Notes under the pieces: model-generated
The model's input: the letters and a program-made list of their open reading frames with translations, nothing else
Databases searched by the model: none
What the model was told of the DNA's origin: nothing
IMG/VR virus record: IMGVR_UViG_3300042402_002313
Span: 1-33,783 of that record
Reading direction: 5' to 3' (one strand)
Length of the DNA stretch: 33,783 nt
DNA from: a virus
Position numbers and translations under genes: made by a program
Shown: positions 1 through 9,803 of the stretch, in pieces
Layout of the letters: the number at the start of each line of letters is the position of its first letter
Numbering within the stretch: the first letter of the stretch is position 1

Positions 1-2168
1 AAGAAATAGCGTCCGCAACAACAGAAACAACAGATATAAGTGTTACAAATGCTCAAGGTGGTAATGTTTTAAGTGCTAGTGTTGATTGTACTAAAAATAT
101 AACACAGACTCCTGTAACAAATACTGCATCAGGAGATAGTCCTGACTCAAATCCTGCTCAATGGTATAGTATACCCGCAATGTCATGTAGAAGAGTTGCA
201 ATCCAAAGAATCAAAGCTGAGATTCCAAAAGAACCTACAACAACAGACACAACAACACAACCACAAACACCTGACCCAAATAGGAATGTTAATGTTTTAA
301 CGGGTACGACACAAAGTATTAAACCTCAAGCTAAATTGACGGTTGAACAAAAAATCAAAGAAGGGATCTCAAAGAAAATTTTAAGAAACCTTTTTACTGA
401 ATGCGACTACTTCCAAGTGATTAAGGAGACAGACCCTATGGTTTATGAAACAATTAAGGATAAAATTAAATTCTTTTCACCTGCGTTCCACTCAATGACA
501 CCTGAAGGATTAAACGCAAGACTAACATTCCTTAATCAATGTACTAGACCTGGTCAATCACTACCGGTTATTGGGCCGGATGGAAGACCAAAATATAATG
601 ACGCTCTTAATACCGCATTTGGAGCACCACCAATTTTAGTTTTAAGAGTTGGTGACTTTTACCATACTAAAATAGTACCTACATCAATGGGTATTACCTA
701 TGACCCAATCCAACTTGACATGAATCCTGAAGGAATTGGGGTACAACCAATGATGGCAAATATAACTTTAAGTTTTAATATTATTGGTGGTATGGGACTT
801 AAAGAACCAGTACAAGAATTACAAAATGCTTTGTCATTTAATTTTTATGCTAACACTGAAATTTATGATGAAAGAGCAACCGCAACAGAAGATACAAGTG
901 AGTTGGATAAATATGTTGTTGAAAAAATTACAGGAGGATTACCTCCTGTTACTTCAGAACAAGCGGCACAAGTAAATAACGTACAACCAAAAAAAGGTGG
1001 GTCTACTATTGGTATAATTGCAAACACAACAGAAATGGATTACGCACCATTGTTTACAACTCTACAGGAGTCAATGCAAGGATACTTTAAAACATATTTT
1101 GATTCTTTAAGTAAGATAAATACGGATTATAATTATGGGGTTCTTCAGTTAACTCTTAAAGATAGAAACTATACAAAAGGATTAGTTTCTGAATATACTA
1201 ACGAAAAAGTTGAAACTACTTTGTTTGGTAAATCTAATACTTATCAAGATTATGTTGAGAATTTAATTACAAAAGTTAAAAAAGATATTGAACAAAATGA
1301 TGACCCAATAATGTTTTTCTTAAAAACACCAAGTGGTTTAATAACTAATAAAATTAAAAGGGAATTAGAAGATAAGTTAAAATCAATTGCCAATGAAAGA
1401 CAAGGTGCGATTTTAGATGTTATAACTAATAACACCGCAAACATTACCAAATCAATTACTGATTTGAATTTTATATTCAGACAGTTAGATGTTGTCTCAT
1501 CTAAGTTAGATGGTGAGTTAGGGTCTAATAATGAGCCGGTACTTTATGATTTAAGTGGCGATACTTTCTTTGGGGCCGCAACATCTGAAGGTACTATTGG
1601 TAATTTATACACTAAAAAAATACCTGAGGTTATAAAGAAATTTGATGACCTATTAGTTCAAAATAAAATTGTTACCGACATATTCCAAAAAAATACATCG
1701 ACTATAGATAATGGTTCAGGATGTGAATTTTTAGTTAATAATCAAAGTTATTTTACAACATGTCCTTATAACCGTTTTTATATTGCTATGTCCCCTCTAT
1801 TTACTAAATCAAATTTATTGACACAATTAAAGAACGATCTTACTAGTGGTCCTGAAATAAAAACAAATCAAAATGCAATTAACGCAGTGATTACCGTATG
1901 TGATCAATTGGCAAAAGATTATACCGTACTACAAGATTATTGGAAAAACATTTTTGAAACCCTACCAACACCAAGTAATAGTGGGAAACAAATTTATACT
2001 GAATGTACCACATTTAAGATACCTGATAATCAAGTTAAAAAATGTAACTATGTTACACCTGCGGTAGGAGACTTAGATCAAAAAAATAAAAGAATTAAAG
2101 ATCTTTATTCAAATCAAAATTTGAATGATAAAAAAGACACCTTTAATGGAAAAGTAACTTTTAATTAA
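1..2168 (+). CDS. Tail/baseplate-region structural protein, 5' end cut by window edge
   Basis: The reading frame is open from base 3 with no stop, so the gene starts before the window. The first in-window ATG, at 180, lies mid-frame and is not a convincing start. About 721 residues are visible. The visible N-terminal part is Thr/Ser/Asn-rich and ends in a Thr/Pro linker. A compact region at about bases 520-880 follows, containing FGAPPILVLRVGDFYH and NPEGIGVQPMMANITLSF. That pattern (a G-x-PP strand, then a 'v.ptsm..tydp' strand pair) loosely recalls the tube/baseplate adaptor proteins found next to LysM-type gp53/XkdP proteins, but this is only a resemblance. The rest is helical, polar and unrecognised. 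It ends 2 bases before the gp53-like gene, which supports a baseplate or tail-tube role. No enzyme motif was seen. The family is not identified. Confidence 0.72.
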   Translation, partial: EIASATTETTDISVTNAQGGNVLSASVDCTKNITQTPVTNTASGDSPDSNPAQWYSIPAMSCRRVAIQRIKAEIPKEPTTTDTTTQPQTPDPNRNVNVLTGTTQSIKPQAKLTVEQKIKEGISKKILRNLFTECDYFQVIKETDPMVYETIKDKIKFFSPAFHSMTPEGLNARLTFLNQCTRPGQSLPVIGPDGRPKYNDALNTAFGAPPILVLRVGDFYHTKIVPTSMGITYDPIQLDMNPEGIGVQPMMANITLSFNIIGGMGLKEPVQELQNALSFNFYANTEIYDERATATEDTSELDKYVVEKITGGLPPVTSEQAAQVNNVQPKKGGSTIGIIANTTEMDYAPLFTTLQESMQGYFKTYFDSLSKINTDYNYGVLQLTLKDRNYTKGLVSEYTNEKVETTLFGKSNTYQDYVENLITKVKKDIEQNDDPIMFFLKTPSGLITNKIKRELEDKLKSIANERQGAILDVITNNTANITKSITDLNFIFRQLDVVSSKLDGELGSNNEPVLYDLSGDTFFGAATSEGTIGNLYTKKIPEVIKKFDDLLVQNKIVTDIFQKNTSTIDNGSGCEFLVNNQSYFTTCPYNRFYIAMSPLFTKSNLLTQLKNDLTSGPEIKTNQNAINAVITVCDQLAKDYTVLQDYWKNIFETLPTPSNSGKQIYTECTTFKIPDNQVKKCNYVTPAVGDLDQKNKRIKDLYSNQNLNDKKDTFNGKVTFN

Positions 2169-2170
2169 AA

Positions 2171-2494
2171 ATGGCTTTACAATATTGGAACAGATATACT
2201 GATTTCTTAATTAACGGACAACAAGATGTTGTACCATACGTGGTTCTACCGTCAAAAAGTTCTGACAAAAATTATATCTACAAAGTCAGTCAATCAAGGT
2301 TGGATAAAGTATCACAACAATATTATAACACACCTTATTTTGGTTGGTTAATAATGGCCGCGAATCCACAATATTCAGGTTATGAATATTCAATACCTGA
2401 TGGTGCGGTATTGACAATTCCATTTCCGTTAGTAGCTTCTCTACAAGACTATAAAAACTCATTAGATAACTACTTCTTCTACTATGGCAGATAA
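2171..2494 (+). CDS. 53: gp53-like baseplate wedge protein (LysM-type)
   Basis: A 107-residue protein matching the T4 gp53 family of baseplate wedge components. These are structural proteins that help join wedges around the tail hub. The diagnostic stretch is a LysM-like segment at about residues 45-88: DKVSQQYYNTPYFGWLIMAA, then N-P-x-Y-S-G-Y, then PDGAVLTIPFP. This is the usual 'D-x-[IV]-S-x-x-Y-Y-x-t-p-x-x-w-W-l-I-x-x-x-N ... G-x-x-L-x-I-P' pattern, with Phe-Gly at the position just before the conserved Trp. It is shorter than T4 gp53. The ATG lies 2 bases after the previous stop and has no Shine-Dalgarno sequence. Its last 11 bases overlap the start of the giant gene downstream, so the two are probably translationally coupled. 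The assignment is from motif and context; a generic LysM tail protein is the alternative. Confidence 0.82.
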   Translation: MALQYWNRYTDFLINGQQDVVPYVVLPSKSSDKNYIYKVSQSRLDKVSQQYYNTPYFGWLIMAANPQYSGYEYSIPDGAVLTIPFPLVASLQDYKNSLDNYFFYYGR

Positions 2495-5400
2495 CGGGGA
2501 AAACATACTTGTAGAATTTGATTACGATAACATTACACTTATAGACCCAAACAAATTAGTAGATCAAGAAGGTAATGTTAAAGATCGTTTGGTAAAACAA
2601 GAGGATCTTGTAATGTACGCCAATTTAGAATGTAACGTACTACCAAGAACCAAGTTGGCGGTAGGTACCGCGATGAACGATTCCCAAAGAACAATATCTG
2701 TTGGAAAAATAAATTTCCTAAACCCTGGTAATAAAACTTTTTTAGATACAGGTTGGTCAGATGAATTAACAGGGAAATATACCGTCCAAGGAAACGGAGT
2801 AAATCAACAAAGACAAACTGCAGTAAAAAACCCAAACAAGTCTGACGATTTTTATATTACACAAAATTTAAATTCTAACGGTACTCCTGGTGCGGTTGAT
2901 AATGGTTTTTTGGGTATAAAATCAATTAGTGTTAGTGTTGGTACAGACTTCTTACCTGTTATTGATATTGAAATGGAAGACATTAAAGGGCGAGGTTTAT
3001 TTGAGGGAGGAAATAATTCACCATATGCGGCATTTTTCCAATTACCATATCCGCAATTTACTTTAACATTAAAAGGGTTTTATGGTAAAGCGGTTAAGTT
3101 TCCAATAATGTTACAATCGTTCACTTCCAAATTTAATAATAGTACTCACAATTATGATATAACTTTAAAATTTTACGGGTACAAATACACATTATTATCA
3201 TACGTAAATTTTGGGACTTTAATGGCGGTACCACACATGTATAATAATGTTGTAAATCAAAATACAACAACCGCAGTTCAAGGTACTAATACAAATCAAA
3301 CATCGTTACAAACACCAACAATAGTAAGTAGGGGTTATCAGAAGATGAAAGAGATTTATTCTGACTATAAATCTAAAGGACTTATTCCTGATAACTTTCC
3401 TGAAATAACATTAAATCAATTAAACTATAGGTTACAGACTTTTATTGACAAAGTATTGGAAGATTTCTCTAAAGAAAATTTAGGGGTTTTAACCGAAATG
3501 ACCAACTATACAAATACTCTTACCGCATATCAACAAGCGGTATTTGTTTATTTAAGTTCATGGTATAATACTTATATGGATGTTAAAAATCCTGTGGTTC
3601 TAAAAAACGGATCTAATGTTTATAGATTCCAAAAAAAATACGACCCTCAAAAAAGAGAAACCGCTTTAACAGAGTTAGATGGTATTCTTAAAGATTATAA
3701 CGCAAAATTAAATGAAAATAGTGTTTTAGGTGCTAATGGTAGTTATACCATAGGAACAAAAACGGTACAACCAAAAATACCATTCAAAATCGACTTAGCA
3801 ACTTTTGTCAAACAAATACCAACTGAAAACGATATTGATTTAGAAAAAACTTTTAGAGCACAAGAAACAGCACCAAAAGGAACTCTGTCACCCACAAATA
3901 CTGTCCCAAGTGGGTTGACTCAAACTGATTTGGCGTATAATACATTCAAAACAAATTTTACAACCGAATTCAACAATTTAAAAGGAAATTATTATTTTTT
4001 TGAAGGTGAAAAATCATACATGAGTATAGTAGAAACTATGGCTAAAGAAGCGGGAAGAATCCGTACTCAAATTGAACAACAAATCACAGAAAGTTTAGCT
4101 TTAAAATTTAACTCACAAGGTGAAGGTGGGTTAGGGTTCACACCTTCAGTTAGAAATATTTTGGCGGTCTTCTATTGTCAAGGAGAAGCATTTTTAAGAT
4201 TGATGGATGAGGTCCATAAAAAGGCTTGGGAACAAAGAGAGAATCCATATAGAAGAGCTGCAATATTTGGTAATCAAACAACAGCGCCAAGTGTTGATAT
4301 AAAAACATCAACACAAAATAATGAACCAATTTATCCTTGGCCGCAAGTTATACAAGAAACCGTTAGTGACGACAATACTGAAAAATTCCAAGTGATTTAT
4401 CCGGGAGCTCAAAATGTTGCAACATCATATCGAGCATTCAACCCCGAAATTTGGCCTGAAGTTGAGTTTGTTGAACAATTCATTAAAGGATATACCCAAA
4501 GACAGAATGATGCCGACAAAAGAGGTGCTGAATTTAATGATATTGACATACAACCCTCAAGAGCATCTTTAAATGCGATTGACTTCCCCGTATCAAACGA
4601 GGTTTTCCAAAACAAAGAGGAATCTAAATACTTCTTTGAAATATACGAAAGACTAATGTTGAACGCATATTACAGTAGACTTAACAGAATGTCAGGATAT
4701 AACTTGAGTATTTATCAAGCAGAGGCGGATGACGAAGCGGTAAATATCCTAAAAAGTTTAGGACAAGACAATCCTTATTTATCAAAAACAATTAAAGAGT
4801 ACTTGTTAGATGGTGCTAATTATTTACCGTTTCTTAGACACATATCAAATCAAGGACAAGGAGATAGTTGGCAAGGTTTTATCAGAGGTGAGTTTGTTAC
4901 ACCGTATATTAAGAATGATGTTGCAAACCCAAATTTACTATTTAACGGAGACATTATAGTATCAACAAAATCACAACCAAATGTTTCATTAAGTGAAGCT
5001 AGAAATGTGACTAATTTAGAAAAGTATTTAACCTCATCTTCATCAACAAATGAATTTGAATTTGGGGATGTTTACCCAATTACAAACTTAAATTGGGATA
5101 AAAAGAATTTGGCAAATGGAAATAGTTTAAATAATGCCAATGAAGCTTACGATACTAAAGATGTGTTAGAATATAACGACACTCAGAAGACAATAACTAA
5201 TTTTGAAAATGACGATAATTTTAACACTAAAAAACCATTCACACACTTCAACTTTTTAAATTTAAATGTAACACCAAACACTTCTGATTTAAAAGTATTC
5301 TACAATACTAGAGAGTACAAAAATCAATTGGTTACTGAAGGTAATATAAGTTATGAAAACTATTCAGGAAATTTAGTTGCTGATCAAACAACTTCTATGT

Positions 5401-8400
5401 TGAATACACCTTATTTTATTAACGCAATACAACAAGGTGTTTATAACTTTAGATACAAACAAAAAGATCCATATCCTTATAAAAACGCGGCTTACTTATT
5501 TTTGAACAGTTTACCTTTAGGGACTCTAAGAGAAAAATATAAAAACAATGACGGTACTTCCACCACAGATCTTAGTTATATATTATCAACACTTAAAAAA
5601 TTTGGTGCAGTACACAAGTTACCTTACGCTTGGATTTTAAAGTACGGTTCTATTTGGCACAGATACAAAACTTATAATGAAACAGGAAATGATATGTTGG
5701 ACCCAATTTGGACCAATTTCAATTATTTAGAAAATTGGGATCCTGGGTTTTCGTCAAATACCAAAACATATGATCTTACAATCGATGGAACACCAAGAAG
5801 TTTAGTATTGGATACTACAAGTACAGGATCAAACCCTTTTACTGATATTACAACAGGATTTTATCCACAACTTATTGATGACTTTAATGTGTTTTTACAA
5901 GGATTAAAACTTTTTAGTGGGCAAACACAAGTAACAGGTAATTGTACAATACAGAACGTTTCTGGTAATTGTTCTACTTTTGTATTATCGGGAAATTGTA
6001 CTCCTTCAGGATCGACAATAACAATAAATAATATTACAAATACTTTATTAAAAACTGGATATACAATAAATCTACCTCAATTTAATATAAACTTAGTAAT
6101 AACAGGTCAATTGAATGGTGTGAATGGAGGTACAGGTACTTATACCATAACACCAAGTTTTAGTTCAGTCACTCAAAATTTTACAGGACCAAGTTTTGTT
6201 AACATAACCCAAACAAGTTTAAATTCAATTTCCAACGGATTGATATTAACAGGGTCTTCGTTACCTAACCCAATTACAATATTAAATCAAATTAGCGGTA
6301 CTACAAATGGAATTGGTTTATATAATATAACAGCGTCATCGGCAACAACATCTAATTTTATTGCTTTAAATCCTTTATTACAGGTTAATAGTGTGGACAC
6401 AAATGTAATTTCAAGTGGAAGTATTTTAAACGGTTTGTCATTAAATGGTAACGTAAATGTTATTAGTCAAGTTTCAGGTACTACAGGTGGTATAGGGTTG
6501 TATATAATAGGATCAGGTCAAACTTCTACGACATCACCTTTTGTTGTACAAAATGCGTTCATTGCGGGTATTGGATCTTCTTCAATACAACCACTTTTAG
6601 ACGATAAAAAGTTAATCATGTTTAATACAACTAACTCAACTATCTTTGAAACACCTGGATTTGACTCAAATAATAGTCAGAGAAGTATGAGGGTTTCTCC
6701 GTGGTCAGTTGTTGTTAGGACTACTGATAATACGGGGTATTATGTTTTACCGTCATTTGGATCAAACATCAATCAAGCTAAAGGTGAAGCATTTAAAAAT
6801 GGAAATATGAAAGTTGAACTTTCAAACAACCCATCAATGTTCAACGGGACTGTAAGATTGTTTTGGAATGTACCCCAATACGGGTGGTTTAACAATTCGG
6901 AACTGAAAAAAAATGACCCAAAAACTTATTTCAAAAAAATACTTAACGAACAGAAGGAACAACAAAATTTTTTAATTTCAGGTAAGTTAACTGATTATAC
7001 TAATTTTGAAGAATTATTTACGACTTTTAATACTCAAACTTTAGATTACTTTGAATCGGAATTTTTAAATTTTAGTAGGTCAATATATGATTATGTTGAT
7101 ACATTACCGCCTACAACAACAACTGAAGCCACAACAAATGTTTTAAATACCGCAACAAATCCTGATGGAAGTGTAGGTTTATTAAGTGATAAAATGTCTA
7201 AGAATTTTCATTACTTAATGAGAGAGTTAATGAAAATAAAACCACCAACAGGAACATCCCCTGAAACTAAGTTGTCTGAAATTATAACTAATCAAAACCA
7301 AACCTTCCAACAAATATTAACGGCATTTATGAATTATGATGTTGTTTTCAAATACGGAAATCCTACAGAATTTAATAAAAGATTGTTCTTTACATTCTCA
7401 AAAAGATATTTAGAAGAACCATACATTTATGGGCCATACGAACAAGGTACATTGCCAACACAAGGAGGATCGGTTACATTGGCGGCGTCTAAACAACAAA
7501 GTCCTGAAACTTGGAAAGCTTTAGAATATTATGTTGGTTATTCTACGATTCCAGAACTCGCATATAAAAACAATGGTTCGTATATTACAGACTTTTTTGT
7601 TAATTTGAATGTGCAGTTTAATGAAAAGAATGTAAAAGATTTTGCACCTATTATTAAGATATATGCTACTGAAAAATTAAAAAATAATAATTTAAATTTA
7701 TCATCTTTTTATACTTTAATGGACAATTATATAGTTGAATCTGAAAACTATATAAACAATGTTATAAATGTGATGTTACCTGCGGTTAGAAAACAGCTAC
7801 CAAATGTGTTTATCACACAAGATGATCCCCAAGTCAAGGCAAATCTTGAGGCCGGATTTACAGAACAAACAAGAACTGAACTATGGGAAACATTTAAGGC
7901 ATTAAATGATACTTGGATTGCAGGATTTGATTTCCAAAACAAAACATTATTTGAAGACGTGTTGTTAGTGGACAGGGCTAGTAGAAATGTTGGAGATAAA
8001 ATCATTGTGGACATCTTCCAAATAAAAGATTTGATACAAGATTCAAGTTATAAAAATAATTTACTAGACATTGTTACAACAATTTTAGTTCAAAACAATT
8101 TCCAACACTTCATGTTACCGGCATTTGTTAATTTTTACAATGTTCAAGATGCTCAAAAAAACCCAACCCCAAGGCCTGATGGTTCTTTAGAATTTGCTAA
8201 TACTTTATTTGGTACATTTTTAAATGTTGATTACAGACAAAGTGCACCTAAGTTCCTTTGTTATTATGTTAACAAACCTAGTGAACACTTGTCGATGAAA
8301 GATAATATTGATTATAGATATAGAGACGATGCGTTTGATTTAAGAAGAGCTAGCGACAATCCACTACAAGAGAATCAAGCGGAAAAGGTGGATTGGGACA

Positions 8401-9557
8401 AATCAAATAAAGTTGTAGGGTTCAATATTGACATTGGAAGACAAAACCAACAAATATTTAAAAGCTTTAGCGTTTCACAAACACCAGGAAAACCAACTTC
8501 AGAATCTTTAGAAATGTTAAATCAAATGGCTAACTTGGGAGGAAATAGAAGATCGACAACACAATCAGTTTCTTTATATAACTTATATAAAAATAGAAGT
8601 TATGAATGTAGTGTTGATATGATGGGGTGTGCGTTAATCCAACCTTTAATGTATTTTAACATAAGGAATGTCCCTATGTTCTCAGGACCTTATATGATTA
8701 CTAAGGTCACTCATCAAATTTCGGATAATGATTTTAATACAAGTTTTACAGGGACTAGACAACCTTTCTATAGTTTACCAAAAATTGATAATTTCTTACA
8801 GACATTGAATATAAAAATTTTATCAACAATACAAACTAAAATACAACAGAGAGAACAACAAAATCGTCAAAGTCCTGATAATATCAAGTTACAACAACAG
8901 AATGTGATTGCTAATTTACAATCTCAAGACACTTTAACAAAGAGTCAGGATTGTCTTACTCAGATAAATCCACGTTACAGAGATTATAATGGTATTGATG
9001 TTCCACAACAAACTTCAGTAACGACAAAACAATTATTTGAAACAATTAAAGATGTTTTAGTTGCGAGAGGTTACTCGGTAACAGGATCTACAACATATCT
9101 TTTAGCCGACCTTGCTTTTTCTTTTATATACGTTGATTCAGGTAATAACACAGGAATAACAGGATATGAAAACAATTACTCGACTATAAATCTTACAGAA
9201 GTTTATGGTGATTCATTTATCACTTATATTAAAAGAAATTATTTTTGTGTGAGTAGAGGAGCAAATCCTAATCTACCAGTCGCATCATTCAATAGTATTA
9301 GAACCTTTATAGAATTTGTATTAGATAGAATAGCGGCAATCCCATCAAAGATAGTTGCGGATTCGAATGTATTTGATTTGGGCACAAAACAAGGGGCCGC
9401 AAAGGCATTTGCAAAGCAATATATTTTGAATTATCCATTGGCGCAACAACCAAATGTTTATGACTCTATGGTGGAGCAAGATAAGTTAACAGTACAACAA
9501 GAAATGGAAAGAGCTTCAGACATTTTCAAAACTGTACAAACTTTCAGAACTAATTGA
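2484..9557 (+). CDS. Giant (2357-residue) baseplate hub-like structural protein
   Basis: A single uninterrupted frame of 2357 residues starting at an ATG inside the gp53-like gene. Three parts stand out. (a) Residues ~142-220 hold FLGIKSISVSVGTDFLPVID, then EMEDIKGRGLFEGG and LTLKGFYGKAVKFPI, a beta-rich domain of the kind found in tail-hub proteins. (b) Residues ~1150-1355 hold three GNC motifs and then three repeats of a Gly/Thr beta unit (GGTGTYTI, NGIGLYNI, GGIGLYII). (c) Residues ~1975-2100 hold VVGFNIDIG and later MFSGPYMITKVTHQI, resembling the C-terminal barrel of gp27/gpD-type hubs, where 'G-x-Y-x-I-x-x-V-x-H' is typical. The middle is Asn/Tyr-rich and unrecognised. It is far longer than T4 gp27 (about 390 residues) or gp5 (about 575), so it may fuse hub, wedge and decoration functions. 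No lysozyme or peptidase motif was seen. The structural role is fairly secure from context; the hub assignment is inference. Confidence 0.7.
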   Translation: MADNGENILVEFDYDNITLIDPNKLVDQEGNVKDRLVKQEDLVMYANLECNVLPRTKLAVGTAMNDSQRTISVGKINFLNPGNKTFLDTGWSDELTGKYTVQGNGVNQQRQTAVKNPNKSDDFYITQNLNSNGTPGAVDNGFLGIKSISVSVGTDFLPVIDIEMEDIKGRGLFEGGNNSPYAAFFQLPYPQFTLTLKGFYGKAVKFPIMLQSFTSKFNNSTHNYDITLKFYGYKYTLLSYVNFGTLMAVPHMYNNVVNQNTTTAVQGTNTNQTSLQTPTIVSRGYQKMKEIYSDYKSKGLIPDNFPEITLNQLNYRLQTFIDKVLEDFSKENLGVLTEMTNYTNTLTAYQQAVFVYLSSWYNTYMDVKNPVVLKNGSNVYRFQKKYDPQKRETALTELDGILKDYNAKLNENSVLGANGSYTIGTKTVQPKIPFKIDLATFVKQIPTENDIDLEKTFRAQETAPKGTLSPTNTVPSGLTQTDLAYNTFKTNFTTEFNNLKGNYYFFEGEKSYMSIVETMAKEAGRIRTQIEQQITESLALKFNSQGEGGLGFTPSVRNILAVFYCQGEAFLRLMDEVHKKAWEQRENPYRRAAIFGNQTTAPSVDIKTSTQNNEPIYPWPQVIQETVSDDNTEKFQVIYPGAQNVATSYRAFNPEIWPEVEFVEQFIKGYTQRQNDADKRGAEFNDIDIQPSRASLNAIDFPVSNEVFQNKEESKYFFEIYERLMLNAYYSRLNRMSGYNLSIYQAEADDEAVNILKSLGQDNPYLSKTIKEYLLDGANYLPFLRHISNQGQGDSWQGFIRGEFVTPYIKNDVANPNLLFNGDIIVSTKSQPNVSLSEARNVTNLEKYLTSSSSTNEFEFGDVYPITNLNWDKKNLANGNSLNNANEAYDTKDVLEYNDTQKTITNFENDDNFNTKKPFTHFNFLNLNVTPNTSDLKVFYNTREYKNQLVTEGNISYENYSGNLVADQTTSMLNTPYFINAIQQGVYNFRYKQKDPYPYKNAAYLFLNSLPLGTLREKYKNNDGTSTTDLSYILSTLKKFGAVHKLPYAWILKYGSIWHRYKTYNETGNDMLDPIWTNFNYLENWDPGFSSNTKTYDLTIDGTPRSLVLDTTSTGSNPFTDITTGFYPQLIDDFNVFLQGLKLFSGQTQVTGNCTIQNVSGNCSTFVLSGNCTPSGSTITINNITNTLLKTGYTINLPQFNINLVITGQLNGVNGGTGTYTITPSFSSVTQNFTGPSFVNITQTSLNSISNGLILTGSSLPNPITILNQISGTTNGIGLYNITASSATTSNFIALNPLLQVNSVDTNVISSGSILNGLSLNGNVNVISQVSGTTGGIGLYIIGSGQTSTTSPFVVQNAFIAGIGSSSIQPLLDDKKLIMFNTTNSTIFETPGFDSNNSQRSMRVSPWSVVVRTTDNTGYYVLPSFGSNINQAKGEAFKNGNMKVELSNNPSMFNGTVRLFWNVPQYGWFNNSELKKNDPKTYFKKILNEQKEQQNFLISGKLTDYTNFEELFTTFNTQTLDYFESEFLNFSRSIYDYVDTLPPTTTTEATTNVLNTATNPDGSVGLLSDKMSKNFHYLMRELMKIKPPTGTSPETKLSEIITNQNQTFQQILTAFMNYDVVFKYGNPTEFNKRLFFTFSKRYLEEPYIYGPYEQGTLPTQGGSVTLAASKQQSPETWKALEYYVGYSTIPELAYKNNGSYITDFFVNLNVQFNEKNVKDFAPIIKIYATEKLKNNNLNLSSFYTLMDNYIVESENYINNVINVMLPAVRKQLPNVFITQDDPQVKANLEAGFTEQTRTELWETFKALNDTWIAGFDFQNKTLFEDVLLVDRASRNVGDKIIVDIFQIKDLIQDSSYKNNLLDIVTTILVQNNFQHFMLPAFVNFYNVQDAQKNPTPRPDGSLEFANTLFGTFLNVDYRQSAPKFLCYYVNKPSEHLSMKDNIDYRYRDDAFDLRRASDNPLQENQAEKVDWDKSNKVVGFNIDIGRQNQQIFKSFSVSQTPGKPTSESLEMLNQMANLGGNRRSTTQSVSLYNLYKNRSYECSVDMMGCALIQPLMYFNIRNVPMFSGPYMITKVTHQISDNDFNTSFTGTRQPFYSLPKIDNFLQTLNIKILSTIQTKIQQREQQNRQSPDNIKLQQQNVIANLQSQDTLTKSQDCLTQINPRYRDYNGIDVPQQTSVTTKQLFETIKDVLVARGYSVTGSTTYLLADLAFSFIYVDSGNNTGITGYENNYSTINLTEVYGDSFITYIKRNYFCVSRGANPNLPVASFNSIRTFIEFVLDRIAAIPSKIVADSNVFDLGTKQGAAKAFAKQYILNYPLAQQPNVYDSMVEQDKLTVQQEMERASDIFKTVQTFRTN
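5930..6545 (+). repeat. In-frame triplicated Gly/Thr beta repeat inside the giant hub-like gene
   Basis: Three diverged copies of a roughly 60-residue unit follow one another. Their best-conserved cores are ITGQLNGVNGGTGTYTIT (near 6100-6155), LNQISGTTNGIGLYNITA (near 6280-6336) and ISQVSGTTGGIGLYIIGS (near 6460-6512). Each is followed by a Ser/Thr-rich strand. Three GNC motifs precede them at about 5938-6000. Spacing is about 180 bases. The repeats are clear in protein but only weak in DNA, so this is an old duplication. Similar 'G-GTGTY-x-[IV]' units occur in phage surface proteins. A decoration or glycan-contact role is a guess. Confidence 0.65.
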
Positions 9558-9569
9558 TATTTATAAATA
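9558..9569. promoter_or_regulatory. Palindromic AT box TATTTATAAATA upstream of the 74-residue gene
   Basis: TATTTATAAATA is a perfect 12-base palindrome lying just after the stop of the giant hub-like gene and 8 bases before the ATG at 9578. It contains TATAAATA, the T4 late-promoter sequence, and also TATTTAT as in the CTATTTAT boxes. As a promoter it would leave almost no leader. Activity is not shown, and AT-rich DNA makes chance occurrence plausible. Confidence 0.3.
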
Positions 9570-9577
9570 AAAACGAT

Positions 9578-9802
9578 ATGAGCACAAAGATGTTATTAGA
9601 TAACTACCTCGGAAAAAATACGAGAGTATCTGAAAAAGATATGGGTGATGGTACAAAACAAGTGTGTGATTTAGACACAGGTGACTGCTACACTTTAAGA
9701 ATGAAAGACGGACTTATTGAAAGAGTTGACAACACAATGAAAACATTCAAGAAAATTCAAGTCGAAACCAATCATGGTATAAAAACATTATTAAACGGTT
9801 AA
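9578..9802 (+). CDS. Small hypothetical protein (74 residues)
   Basis: The start taken is the ATG at 9578, giving MSTKMLLDNYLGKNTRVSEK. An in-frame TTG at 9554 would overlap the upstream stop and add eight unlikely residues. The protein is small, charged and without a membrane segment or signal peptide. Two cysteines bracket an acidic turn (C-DLDTGD-C, residues 32-39), and a Lys/Val-rich strand follows. This could be a small beta-fold that binds metal or forms a disulfide, but nothing identifies a family. It sits between the giant hub-like gene (20-base gap holding the palindrome TATTTATAAATA) and the Pro/Ala-repeat gene, which starts 1 base after its stop. The pair is probably co-transcribed and co-translated. 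Function unknown. Confidence 0.7.
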   Translation: MSTKMLLDNYLGKNTRVSEKDMGDGTKQVCDLDTGDCYTLRMKDGLIERVDNTMKTFKKIQVETNHGIKTLLNG

Positions 9803-9803
9803 G

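Noticed and set aside
180-2168. ATG at 180 as the true start of the first gene
   Set aside because: The same frame is open back to base 3 with sensible coding content and no stop, so the gene simply begins before the window.
9554-9577. TTG at 9554 as start of the 74-residue gene
   Set aside because: It overlaps the upstream stop and would code for an AT-rich run through the palindrome; the ATG at 9578 gives a normal N-terminus.
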